The position numbers were made by a program, and so were the translations under genes. Shown here in pieces: positions 1 to 7,726 of a DNA stretch of 64,000 bases. The first letter of the stretch is position 1. Every line of letters begins with the position of its first letter. Source of the DNA: WGMI01 sp041739275. Lineage in GTDB: Bacteria > Bacteroidota > Bacteroidia > Flavobacteriales > Schleiferiaceae. The notes below the pieces were generated by a model. The model was not told the origin of the DNA. It saw only the letters and a list, made by a program, of their open reading frames with translations, and ran no database searches. The stretch lies in assembly GCA_041739275.1 (NCBI GenBank), contig JBGSOF010000022.1:42094-106093 (forward strand), given 5' to 3'.

Positions 1-300
1 CGGCAGCGAATTGCAATTGCTCGAGCTTTGTTAAACGATCCGGCTCTTTTGCTCTTGGACGAAGCCACTTCTGCCCTCGACAGCGAGTCGGAGTTTTTTG
101 TGCAGAGCGCGCTCGAAGCATTGATGACGAACCGCACCAGCTTGGTGATCGCCCATCGCTTGAGCACCATTCGCCAAGCCGACCGCATTCTTGTACTCGA
201 CGAAGGCCGCATCGTGGAAGACGGCTCGCCCGATGCCCTGCTTGCCCGCCCAGACAGCCGCTTCAAAACCCTCTGGGAGCGGCAGTTGTTGGATGATTGA
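1..300 (+). CDS. ABC transporter ATP-binding protein, C-terminal end (partial)
   Basis: The reading frame is open from the left edge and ends with TGA at 298-300, so only the last 99 residues are present. They begin inside the ABC signature region (RQRIAIARALL), followed by the Walker B motif LLLLDEATSALD and the H-loop (VIAHRLSTI). The ending VEDGSP...LLARPDSRFKTLWERQ is typical of fused membrane-ATPase half-transporters of the MsbA/exporter type, which move lipids, peptides or drugs across the inner membrane. The membrane part lies outside the window, so the substrate cannot be named. Confidence 0.9.
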   Translation, partial: RQRIAIARALLNDPALLLLDEATSALDSESEFFVQSALEALMTNRTSLVIAHRLSTIRQADRILVLDEGRIVEDGSPDALLARPDSRFKTLWERQLLDD

Positions 301-304
301 CTTT

Positions 305-519
305 GGGCAGACACATAGGACAGACACATAGGACAGACACATAGGGCAGACATCTAGGGGCAGACGTCTAGGGGCAGACGTCTAGGGGCAGAAGTCTAGG
401 GGCAGACGTCTAGGGGCAGACGTCTAGGGGCAGAAGTCTAGGGGCAGAAGTCTAGGGGCAGACGTCTAGGGGCAGACGTCTAGGGGCAGACGTCTAGGGG
501 CAGACACGTAGGTCTGCCC
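305..519. repeat. REP-like tandem array (13-14 bp unit, about 15 copies) ending in a perfect palindrome
   Basis: Units start with CAGAC at 308, 321, 334, 347 and then every 14 bp from 361 to 501. The first units read cagacacatagg; the later ones read cagacgtctagggg or cagaagtctagggg. The last unit closes a perfect inverted repeat: GGGCAGAC at 498-505, six-base loop, GTCTGCCC at 512-519. This half-palindrome-plus-loop layout is that of REP-type elements mobilised by RAYT transposases, and such a gene starts about 90 bp downstream. Each core unit also contains the palindrome AGACGTCT. It is not a CRISPR array because there are no spacers. Confidence 0.85.
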
Positions 520-610
520 TTACGGGGTGTAGGGTATGTATTACATTTTGGTGTAGTTTTACGGGGTCGACTGCGCATTGGCGTGGCCTTACCAAAAAAC
601 GAAAATCAGG

Positions 611-1246
611 ATGAATCGATACAACACCTGTATTCGTCGAAGAAAATCTATTCGATTAAAAGGCTATGATTATTCGCAGGCCGGATTGTATTTTATTACC
701 ATTTGTGTTCAAAATAGACGGCGTCTGTTTGGAGAAATCGTCGGCAGAGTCGAAGACGCGAGTTTGACGGTTACAAATAAAATGGTATTGAACGAAGCCG
801 GAATCATGGTTAAAAAATGGTACTTCGAATTGGAAAATAAATTTCCAGATATCCGATGCCACGAAATGGTGGTTATGCCCGACCATTTCCATTGCATTAT
901 CGAAAACGTCGGCGGAAAGGGCGAGGACGCGGGTTCGCCCCAACTTCATAAAATAAACGGGTTTGGCCAAAAAAAGGGCGAACACGCAGGTTCGGGCGAA
1001 CACGCAGGTTCGCCCCTATACAGGGTGGTGCAATGGTTTAAAACCATGACGACGAACGAATATATCCGCGGTGTAAAAAACAATAATTGGCAACCGTTTA
1101 ATAGGAAATTATGGCAACGAAATTATTATGAATGCATCATTCGAAGCGAACAATCCTTTAAAACTATTTCGAAATACATTGTCAATAATCCCGCAAAATG
1201 GAGTTTAAAACTCACTTGGAAATACAACGATTATCGACAACATTAA
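611..1246 (+). CDS. REP-associated tyrosine transposase (RAYT, Y1/HUH family)
   Basis: This predicted single-stranded-DNA transposase of the IS200-like Y1 superfamily (TnpA-REP type) has 211 residues from ATG 611; a TTG at 578 would extend it. Family signs: the N-terminal RLKGYDYSQAGLYFITIC, the metal-binding HUH motif in VVMPDHFHCIIE, and the C-terminal helix RNYYECIIRSEQ with the candidate catalytic tyrosine. Such enzymes nick and move REP palindromes; the array at 305-519 just upstream is the likely substrate. The coding sequence contains REP-like palindromes in frame (residues about 103-135, GEDAGSP and GEHAGSGEHAGSP), between the HUH motif and the tyrosine helix. The frame is intact, so it may be functional. 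Confidence 0.85.
   Translation: MNRYNTCIRRRKSIRLKGYDYSQAGLYFITICVQNRRRLFGEIVGRVEDASLTVTNKMVLNEAGIMVKKWYFELENKFPDIRCHEMVVMPDHFHCIIENVGGKGEDAGSPQLHKINGFGQKKGEHAGSGEHAGSPLYRVVQWFKTMTTNEYIRGVKNNNWQPFNRKLWQRNYYECIIRSEQSFKTISKYIVNNPAKWSLKLTWKYNDYRQH
919..1015. repeat. REP-like palindromes embedded in the RAYT coding sequence
   Basis: At 994-1015 there is a perfect inverted repeat with the same layout as the array palindrome at 498-519: GGGCGAAC, six-base loop, GTTCGCCC. An 18-bp partial copy precedes it in tandem at 976-993. A diverged copy lies at 919-940 (GGGCGAGG ... GGTTCGCCC). Copies and intervening bases keep the reading frame and encode GEDAGSP and GEHAGS repeats. The arms differ from the upstream array (GGGCGAAC against GGGCAGAC), so this is a second REP subtype. 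Confidence 0.85.
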
Positions 1247-1291
1247 AGCCTATGGCGTCTATCACTCAAAACGTAGGATTCCAATTCCCCA

Positions 1292-2287
1292 CTACCCCAC
1301 CGCTTTGCGATACGCCTTAAAATCTGCCCAAACTATTGATGCAGGGCGTTTTGGGGCGAGGCCGTTGTGGCGGGCGATGCGCGCGAGGAGCGACCAGTAG
1401 TTGAGGAGCGTTTTTTGCGCCTCCCAGAACGAAAAACCCGGACTGTAGATGTGTGTCGGCTCGCTCGCCGCACCGTTGAGTTCGATGATACAAAAATCGC
1501 GGCCTTCGAGCAAAGCCTCCCATGAAGCCGCCTTCAGGTCGAAACGCCCAAAATGGAACCCCTGGATAGACGCACTCAACGACTGCATTCGCTCCACCAA
1601 ACGAGCGTCGATACGTTCTCGCGCATCGAGAAAAATCGTGCCTCGATTGTGATTTCCAATCGGCTGACAGCGAACAACTTCTCCATGGGCCGGAAGTAGA
1701 TTCAAAATCAGATCGTCCACGCGATCCAAATAGCGACAAAAACGCGGATGCGCCTCCAAGAGCACGCGAACCGTGCGCACACCATCGCCTACCACCTCCA
1801 TAAACTGCTTGTCGCATACCGAAACCACGCGGAAACGATCCTCGCCCGGATAGCGAACGACGAAGACTCCATACTCGAAGGGAAAATCACAGTACTTCTG
1901 CAGGATGTGCGGACGCTCGATCGCCCCCAATGCCGCCACCGCCTCGGCCTCGTCGCGCAAAAGGCGCACACCAATGCCCCGTTCGCCCACCTCAGGCTTC
2001 AAAACCAGAGGAAAAGACCTGCCCAAACGCTCCAATACCCCTCCCGCCTCCACAGGCTTCAAAGCGCGTTCAACCACCTCGTATTCGGGAACAAATTCGG
2101 TTGGAAGCAAGCGCAGCACATCGCTCTTTCGATATCCAAACAACCCTCCGTATTCGATGGCCGGATTGACGGCCGAAAGCCAATCTAAACGACCGAAGCG
2201 AATCACATAAAAAACATACCGAAAAAACACCAAGGGATATACCCAGGTATAGGGCCAAAACTCCCAAGCCCCGAAAAGCAGCGACAT
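1292..2287 (-). CDS. ATP-grasp domain protein of unknown substrate
   Basis: From ATG 2287 the protein has 331 residues; a GTG at 2317 would overlap the upstream gene by 16 bp. The N-terminus is aromatic and partly hydrophobic (WEFWPYTWVYPLVFFRYVFY). The centre looks like an ATP-grasp fold: FPLVLKPEVGERGIGV resembles the nucleotide-binding loop, ILQKYCDFPFEYGVF the next strand pair, and CIIELNGAASEPTHIY the metal-binding C-terminal strand (E and N). ATP-grasp enzymes join a carboxylate to an amine or thiol through an acyl phosphate. It is last in a four-gene minus-strand operon with NRDE, DinB-like and DoxX-like genes. The substrate is unknown. Confidence 0.7.
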   Translation of the reverse strand: MSLLFGAWEFWPYTWVYPLVFFRYVFYVIRFGRLDWLSAVNPAIEYGGLFGYRKSDVLRLLPTEFVPEYEVVERALKPVEAGGVLERLGRSFPLVLKPEVGERGIGVRLLRDEAEAVAALGAIERPHILQKYCDFPFEYGVFVVRYPGEDRFRVVSVCDKQFMEVVGDGVRTVRVLLEAHPRFCRYLDRVDDLILNLLPAHGEVVRCQPIGNHNRGTIFLDARERIDARLVERMQSLSASIQGFHFGRFDLKAASWEALLEGRDFCIIELNGAASEPTHIYSPGFSFWEAQKTLLNYWSLLARIARHNGLAPKRPASIVWADFKAYRKAVG

Positions 2288-2301
2288 CCGGGCAAACAAC
2301 C

Positions 2302-2997
2302 TCACCCCAGCGCGCACTCGAGTTCAGAATCGACCGTGAGATCTCGATATCGATACTGCAAACGGCCCGATTCAAAAGCAAACTGACTCACCGCGATCGT
2401 CTTCAAAAAGGAACGGTCGACCAACATGTCAATCTCAGGCCGATCGGAATGCGTTCGGGAGTGAAAATCCCACTGGCCCGCGCAACTGGGCTCACCCTCT
2501 GTCTCTAGCCATTCTGCCAACCAAAGCTTGCGCAATTGCTGAGCTTCGAGATCGTATAGGGTCCAGGATGCGCGAATAAAAGGAGGTTCGGGATGATCTA
2601 CGACCCAACCGGAGCCGTCCCACACAAATTCAGTGATGGCCTCTCGATCGAAACATATCGAAGTAAATGGCTCAATGCCCGTAGGGTCGAAAGTTTCGGC
2701 CCAAGCCTCGACCGAAACAGCCTGAGCAATTTCAATCGGAATCCTGCCCCTGCTCATGCGATAAGGAGGCTCGTGCCTGTGATGCTTGCGCCCCCCATTG
2801 AGCAAATAAACAAAGCGACCGCTGCGGTTTGCCGCCATCCAACTTCCCCCGCCTAAGCGATCGAGCGCAAAAAAAACATCTCCTCCGGATTCAGAGTGCC
2901 AGCGGGGAAATTCGGCGGCTCCACGACTCAAAGCCTCGTCTCGGTTGTGTGCCACGGCGAGTCCTGTAGGAGTTCGAACGCAACTGAGCGTACACAA
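2302..2997 (-). CDS. NRDE family protein (TANGO2-like)
   Basis: This 231-residue protein starts at a TTG codon followed by Cys2 (MCTLSC), as expected for NRDE proteins whose N-terminal cysteine resembles that of Ntn hydrolases. The name-giving motif follows in VAHNRDEALSRGA, and GGGSWMAANRSGRFVYLLNGG is the next conserved block. The cellular role is not settled: the family is related to eukaryotic TANGO2 and has been linked to membrane and heme handling. It lies 7 bp after the DinB-like gene and just before the ATP-grasp gene. Confidence 0.85.
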   Translation of the reverse strand: MCTLSCVRTPTGLAVAHNRDEALSRGAAEFPRWHSESGGDVFFALDRLGGGSWMAANRSGRFVYLLNGGRKHHRHEPPYRMSRGRIPIEIAQAVSVEAWAETFDPTGIEPFTSICFDREAITEFVWDGSGWVVDHPEPPFIRASWTLYDLEAQQLRKLWLAEWLETEGEPSCAGQWDFHSRTHSDRPEIDMLVDRSFLKTIAVSQFAFESGRLQYRYRDLTVDSELECALG

Positions 2998-3004
2998 AGG
3001 GCAA

Positions 3005-3520
3005 TCAGGCGCTCAGCGTTCGGTGGCGACGCGTGCTGTCGGCCAATCCAAACTGTTCAGAAATCGAAAACTCCGGCCGGAGGGCGCAAATGCCAATTCG
3101 CATCAAGGCCATATGGTGCACCAAATGCTCTAAGTTGTAGGCCAATTCGCGCTCTACGCTGGTCGCGATGCGAATCGGCTCTTCAGACTCGGTTTCGATC
3201 ATCAGTTCAATCGGTCGATCGTCGACCCCGGAGCGCAACATCAAAACCAGACCTCTGCTGATTTCCAAGGCATAAGCGAGTTCGCTTTCGATGCGCAAAT
3301 CGCGGCTGCGGCGGTCGTAGCAAATCGAAAATTCTGAGCCTTGAGTGCTCTCGGGGCGAAGCAAGCATCCGAAAAACTCGAGTACGTGCCGGTAGTGCAT
3401 CCCGACCGAAGAGCCGGCGAGCACCTCTGAAGGGCGGCGGTAATCGACTTCTCCGAGCCGCTCCAAAACATCGATACAATCTTCAATTAAGCCCGCACAG
3501 CGACCGGCAATCCAACTCAT
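3005..3520 (-). CDS. DinB-like four-helix-bundle protein
   Basis: ATG 3520 is chosen over an upstream in-frame start because it overlaps the stop of the DoxX-like gene (ATGA, 3517-3520) and follows GGGAG at good spacing. The 171-residue product appears all-helical, with histidines where DinB/YfiT proteins bind a divalent metal: MHYRHVLEFF early and LEHLVHHMALMRIGI late. DinB proteins include metal-dependent thiol transferases and many of unknown role. Family assignment rests on this histidine pattern and size and is moderately secure. It is second of four genes in the operon. Confidence 0.6.
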   Translation of the reverse strand: MSWIAGRCAGLIEDCIDVLERLGEVDYRRPSEVLAGSSVGMHYRHVLEFFGCLLRPESTQGSEFSICYDRRSRDLRIESELAYALEISRGLVLMLRSGVDDRPIELMIETESEEPIRIATSVERELAYNLEHLVHHMALMRIGICALRPEFSISEQFGLADSTRRHRTLSA

Positions 3521-3954
3521 AGTTTGCTCCCGATTATAGGAATTGTTCGGCGGTGAAAGTAAACATTTACCGCTGAAAGAACCCAAATCAGCACAGCCAT
3601 TCCGAAGAGTTGCCCTCCGTCGGTACCACCCTCAGGCAGCGCAATGGCCACGCCCAGCGGGGTGAACAGGTGAAAACCAATGGCTCCGGTCATCAAACCG
3701 ACCGCGCCCAAGGCACCGATGCCCGCCGTGGCCGGAATCAAAAAGAGTATCCCCACAATGAGTTCCTGAACCCCAATACCGATTCGCCCCCAGGGCTCCA
3801 TCCCAATGGTCGTAAACAGCTGTACGCTTACAGGAGCCGCGCTGAACTTGAAGAACAAACTCTGCATCAAGAGTATGGCGGGGAGCAAACGAAGAGACCA
3901 ATCGAGCCAAGTGGGCAAAGCGGGTTGACTGCGGAGCGAAAACAAGTGATTCAC
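3517..3954 (-). CDS. DoxX-like small integral membrane protein
   Basis: The protein has 145 residues from GTG 3954; an in-frame TGA lies 6 bp upstream, so no longer form is possible. Four hydrophobic segments are visible (SLRLLPAILLMQSLFFKF, GVQELIVGILFLIPATAGIG, AVGLMTGAIGFHLF, LFGMAVLIWVLSAV). The first helix ending in FKF and the GVQE motif resemble the DoxX/DoxD-like family of inner-membrane proteins with quinone- or redox-linked roles. It is the first gene of the DoxX-DinB-NRDE-ATP-grasp operon. Confidence 0.7.
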   Translation of the reverse strand: MNHLFSLRSQPALPTWLDWSLRLLPAILLMQSLFFKFSAAPVSVQLFTTIGMEPWGRIGIGVQELIVGILFLIPATAGIGALGAVGLMTGAIGFHLFTPLGVAIALPEGGTDGGQLFGMAVLIWVLSAVNVYFHRRTIPIIGSKL

Positions 3955-4029
3955 AATTCAAGGAATTTTGGTTATTGAACGCAGCAAAACTCCATCACCA
4001 AACGAGATCGCGATGTCGGGCATCAGACA

Positions 4030-5301
4030 TCAAACCTCTTTTCTTTTAAACGGTCGAATGATGAGTCGGATTCCCTTGTCGTAGCGCAAATAACTCACGG
4101 TCCAATTGGTCAAGGCAACCAGTCTATTTTTGAATCCAACCAGGGTAACCAAATGGACAAACATCCACAGATACCAAGCGATCAAGCCTTTTGAATGAAA
4201 CCTGCCGATATCGACCACGGCTCTATTTCGGCCGATGGTCGCCATGCTTCCCTTGTCTTGATAGCTAAAGGCCTTCCAGCTTTTTTCGTCTTCGCCTCGA
4301 TTTAAGTTGCGCGAGAGGTTTTTGGCCTGTTGGATGGCTGCCTGAGCTACTTGCGGATGGCCAAAATCTCCGGGTTTTTCGTGCATCAGCGCAATGTCGC
4401 CCAGTGCAAATATGCCTCGACAGCCCGCGATTCGATGGTGTCGGTCTACGGCGTATCGCCCGCGCTCGTATGCCTGATCGGGCAAGCCCGGAACCATGGC
4501 ACCGCGAACCCCCGCCGCCCAAACAACCGTGCCCGCCTGGATCACGGCTTTGTCGGTTCGAACCTCCCGGCCGTCGTAACCTAGAACGTGATGGTCGAGC
4601 CATACCTCTACGTCCATAGACTTGAGGAACTTGAGCGCCTCCGCACTCGACTTGGCACTCATACCGGGCAGCAATCGATCGGCCCCTTGAACCAAGTGAA
4701 CGGTCATTCTGCGAATGTCGAGATCGGGGTAATCGTTGGGCAAGACGTGTTTTTTGAGCTCGCTCAATGCTCCTGAAAGCTCAACGCCCGTAGGGCCCCC
4801 GCCTACAATCACGTAATTCATCAAACGTTCGCGCTCCGCCAAATCGGCTGTGAGCAGTGAGGCCTCAAAATTTTGGAGGATCAAACTCCGCAGATCAAGT
4901 GCTTCGGGAACGCTCTTCATCGGCATCGAAAGCGCTTCGATTTGGGCATTTCCGTAATAATTAGTCGCTGAACCCATAGCGAGCACCAAATAATCGTAGT
5001 CAAGCGGCCCGATGGAGGTTTCGATCTTGTTTTGATCGGGTTGAATGGACAAAAGCGCCCCAACTCTGAAATAAAAATTCTCTTTACCGATAAACGCCTT
5101 GCGAATGGGATACGCAATGGAATCGGGCTCCAAACCGGCTGTAGCAACCTGATAGAGAAGCGGTTGGAAGGTGTGATAATTGTATTTGTCGAGCAGGACC
5201 ACCTGATACTTTGCAGAGTCGAGGGTGCGCGCGAGTTTGAGCCCCGCGAATCCACCTCCGACAATGACAATTCGCTTTTGACTGAGTTTGGGGATATTCA
5301 C
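4030..5301 (-). CDS. ndh: Type II NADH:quinone oxidoreductase (NDH-2)
   Basis: This 423-residue flavoprotein passes electrons from NADH to quinone without pumping protons, bound to the inner face of the membrane. The N-terminal FAD site is IVIVGGGFAGLKLA, followed by YNYHTFQPLLYQVATAGL, diagnostic of NDH-2. The NADH site is NYVIVGGGPTGVELSGAL (about 162-179), and GIFALGDIA is the second FAD contact. The C-terminal part (IAWYLWMFVHLVTLVGFKNR) is the usual membrane-contact region. Its start overlaps the stop of the DinB gene by 4 bp, so the two are translationally coupled. Confidence 0.95.
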   Translation of the reverse strand: MNIPKLSQKRIVIVGGGFAGLKLARTLDSAKYQVVLLDKYNYHTFQPLLYQVATAGLEPDSIAYPIRKAFIGKENFYFRVGALLSIQPDQNKIETSIGPLDYDYLVLAMGSATNYYGNAQIEALSMPMKSVPEALDLRSLILQNFEASLLTADLAERERLMNYVIVGGGPTGVELSGALSELKKHVLPNDYPDLDIRRMTVHLVQGADRLLPGMSAKSSAEALKFLKSMDVEVWLDHHVLGYDGREVRTDKAVIQAGTVVWAAGVRGAMVPGLPDQAYERGRYAVDRHHRIAGCRGIFALGDIALMHEKPGDFGHPQVAQAAIQQAKNLSRNLNRGEDEKSWKAFSYQDKGSMATIGRNRAVVDIGRFHSKGLIAWYLWMFVHLVTLVGFKNRLVALTNWTVSYLRYDKGIRLIIRPFKRKEV

Positions 5302-5846
5302 CTTTTTGGAAAATCAGGATGGTTTAAATAGAGCGATTCTGCCGTTTTGCGATGATGTCTCGAATGCCCTGCCACAATCCAGACCAACGCGCGCGCAGTG
5401 GTTGAATGTCCGTTGACCCGCACGCTTTTGTGCCCGGTTTCTGCGCGAGCCTTTTTTGCAAGCGATTCAAAAACCAGACGAACTGCAGCCCAATCAGAAA
5501 TCGACTCGTTCAGGCTTTCGGCAAGGGTCGAAGCACTTATTTGATAATCATTTTGATCGAAGCCGGGCAGGTTTTGCTGTTCGCCGCGCAGGGCGCACAA
5601 AAGACGATAGGTAAAAATCAACTCGGTGTCCGCCAAATGACGGGTCATTTCGATCAAATTCCACTTTCCAGGGCTCGGTCGAAAAGATGCCTCGTCGGCC
5701 GATAACGAACCCAAGCGCCCTTTCCAAAAGCCCAGGTCGTCTGAGAGGGAAACGAGCGGATCTGCCTCGTCGGCCAAAGCATGGATGTACGACTCAAAAA
5801 AAGTGGGAAACTCGCCCGTGAGCGGCTTTTCAATGGGTTCCATCAT
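5298..5846 (-). CDS. DinB/YfiT family putative metal-dependent protein
   Basis: The 182-residue helical protein has the DinB_2 arrangement: WNLIEMTRHLADTELIFTYRL carries the first metal histidine and WIVAGHSRHHRKTAESLY the closing histidine pair. Some family members are bacillithiol- or mycothiol-dependent transferases, but nothing here shows the substrate. Tandem ATG codons at 5846 and 5843 leave the exact start open. It is the first gene of a two-gene operon with ndh. It is unlike the DinB-like protein at 3005-3520 in sequence, so they are not a recent duplication. Confidence 0.85.
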   Translation of the reverse strand: MMEPIEKPLTGEFPTFFESYIHALADEADPLVSLSDDLGFWKGRLGSLSADEASFRPSPGKWNLIEMTRHLADTELIFTYRLLCALRGEQQNLPGFDQNDYQISASTLAESLNESISDWAAVRLVFESLAKKARAETGHKSVRVNGHSTTARALVWIVAGHSRHHRKTAESLYLNHPDFPKR

Positions 5847-5925
5847 GACTTTGATCGAGAGGCTCGGGCCTTGAGTTCATTAAATGGATAAAAAAAACGC
5901 GTGTAACAGAAAAATCAACTTCAGC

Positions 5926-6459
5926 TCAACCCCTCGGATTTTCAAAGAAACCATCGAGCAAGCGCCAACCCGAAGGGGTGTAGATGGCGAGGTAACCCAA
6001 TCTAAGGGTCTGGCGTTCTTCGGGATGCACAAGCGAGAGCGTGCACAACATTCGATAAATGCTTCGGTCTTCGGGATCGGGAGCCCCGGTCGCAGAGAGC
6101 ACTTCGAGGATGTAGCCTTCTCTTCGATAGTCGTCCAAGAAATCGGCAATGTCTCTGCAACTCTGTTCGTACTCTTTTCGAAACTTCGGATAATCCTTGC
6201 CCGCAGACTTTTTGAGCTCATCGGCCTTGGCCGCTCGTTTTTCTTCAGACAAACCGGCCAAAGAAGCGGTGTACGACTGGTCGACGAAGGATAGATACTC
6301 TTGAAGCGAAGGGTACAAAGCCTTGAGCCTGAGCGGCTCACTTGCAAGCAATCGGGCACTCTCTCCGGCAAAATCGAGCATGCCCACGGTGTCGGACTGA
6401 GCGTGCAGATTCGCCGCAACAAACCCAGTCAAGACTATAGCGATCAGCGATTTGCGCAT
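5926..6459 (-). CDS. Secreted protein of unknown function
   Basis: I do not recognise a family. The 177-residue protein begins with a clear signal peptide (MRKSLIAIVLTGFVAANLHAQ), predicted to be cut before SDTVG. The mature part is rich in charged helices (SEEKRAAKADELKKSAGKD, YEQSCRDIADFLDDY) and ends with LAIYTPSGWRLLDGFF. It contains two cysteines and is probably periplasmic. It stands alone between the DinB/ndh pair and ribB, on the same strand as both. Confidence 0.7.
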   Translation of the reverse strand: MRKSLIAIVLTGFVAANLHAQSDTVGMLDFAGESARLLASEPLRLKALYPSLQEYLSFVDQSYTASLAGLSEEKRAAKADELKKSAGKDYPKFRKEYEQSCRDIADFLDDYRREGYILEVLSATGAPDPEDRSIYRMLCTLSLVHPEERQTLRLGYLAIYTPSGWRLLDGFFENPRG

Positions 6460-6595
6460 TGGATTCTGCTTTTGTCAAGCCTCGTAAAAATACGCGTTGA
6501 AAGCCCCCTAGCACGAAGAAAAACAAAGAGCCGTCGAGCCCTGAATACGTGTTTGAACCCTATGGCCGATTTTACCCCAAAGAATGGTGTGTGAA

Positions 6596-7726
6596 CTAGC
6601 TCAGCCGAACGTTCTCGACAATCTCAAGCCCGTATCCCACCAGCCCTACCCGTTTGGTCGGGCGGTTGGTCAACAACTTGATTTTGCGAATTCCCAAATC
6701 GCGGACGATTTGCGCACCAATACCGTAGTCTCGAGCATCGGAGCCAAAGCTCTTCGGAACATCGGGTTCAGAGGCCGCGCCCATAGCCGCAAAACGCTCG
6801 ATAAAACGCCTCCTTCCTTGAGGTGGAAATTCGGGCAATTGATTCAAATAGACCACAGCCCCCCGACCCTCGGCCGAAATGGCGGACAAGGCATTTTGGA
6901 GCCCCGCGCTTGGATTTTGATGAAGCAGACTCGGCAAATCAACCCAAGCCGGCGCGCTGACCATTCGGGTGAGCACAGCATCGGATTCGCTCCATTCGCC
7001 GGTGGTCATGGCGATGTGCAACTGGTTGTTGGTCGTCTGCTCGTAGAGCCGTGTGCGGAAAACACAGCCTTGATATTGGAGCGCGCTCTCTTCGAGCAGC
7101 TGAATCAGAGACTCGTTCTGCATTCGATAGGCGACTAAATCCTCGATTGAAATCAGCTTGAGGCCGTGCGCTTCTGCGATCTTCACAAGCTCGGGCAAGC
7201 GCGCCATGCTGCCGTCTTCGTTCATGATTTCGACGATTACCCCCGCAGGTTTTAGACCGGCGAGCCGAGCCAAATCAATGGCCGCTTCGGTGTGTCCCGT
7301 TCGCCTAAGCACCCCTCCCGGGCGGGCTCGCAGCGGAAAAATGTGCCCGGGACGAGCCAAGTCGCGCGCTCGGGTATCAGGCTCGACCAATGCCCGAATG
7401 GTCTTGGCGCGATCGGAAGCGCTGATGCCGGTGGTGACCCCGTTGCCGATCAAATCGACGGAAACGGTGAAGGCTGTTTGATGCAACTCGGTATTGTTGA
7501 CCACCATGGGGTTTAAATCGAGCTCGTCGCAACGGCTATCGGGCAAGGGAACGCAGATGAGCCCCCGCCCCACTTTCGCCATAAAATTGACTTGTTCGGG
7601 GGTGATCAACTCTGCGGCTGCGACTAAATCGCCCTCGTTTTCGCGGTCTTCGTCGTCGACAACCACCACCATTTTGCCGAGGCGGATGTCTTCGATAGCT
7701 TCTTCAATCGTGTGGAGTCGAATCAT
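6596..7726 (-). CDS. ribB: 3,4-dihydroxy-2-butanone-4-phosphate synthase with a degenerate GTP cyclohydrolase II-like domain
   Basis: Residues 1 to about 200 form a complete RibB domain, which turns ribulose 5-phosphate into dihydroxybutanone phosphate for riboflavin synthesis. Signature pieces are VVVDDEDRENEGDLVA, NGVTTGISASDRAKTI and RPGHIFPLRARPGGVLRRTG. The remaining 175 residues align in layout with RibA (GTP cyclohydrolase II), for example RDYGIGAQIVRDLGIRKIKLLTN. However, the SECLTGDxFGSxRCDCG zinc and catalytic block is missing, replaced by VSAPAWVDLPSLLHQNPS. The second half therefore cannot be an ordinary cyclohydrolase. It is the last gene of the ftsK-ribB chain and overlaps the glycosyltransferase gene by 23 bp. 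Confidence 0.9.
   Translation of the reverse strand: MIRLHTIEEAIEDIRLGKMVVVVDDEDRENEGDLVAAAELITPEQVNFMAKVGRGLICVPLPDSRCDELDLNPMVVNNTELHQTAFTVSVDLIGNGVTTGISASDRAKTIRALVEPDTRARDLARPGHIFPLRARPGGVLRRTGHTEAAIDLARLAGLKPAGVIVEIMNEDGSMARLPELVKIAEAHGLKLISIEDLVAYRMQNESLIQLLEESALQYQGCVFRTRLYEQTTNNQLHIAMTTGEWSESDAVLTRMVSAPAWVDLPSLLHQNPSAGLQNALSAISAEGRGAVVYLNQLPEFPPQGRRRFIERFAAMGAASEPDVPKSFGSDARDYGIGAQIVRDLGIRKIKLLTNRPTKRVGLVGYGLEIVENVRLS

Noticed and set aside
305..519. Possible CRISPR array
   Set aside because: Units of 13-14 bp follow each other directly with no spacers, and no cas genes are present; the palindromic end and adjacent RAYT gene fit a REP-type array.
578..610. Longer start (TTG 578) for the RAYT gene
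   Set aside because: The extra 11 codons do not resemble RAYT N-termini; ATG 611 gives the expected start.
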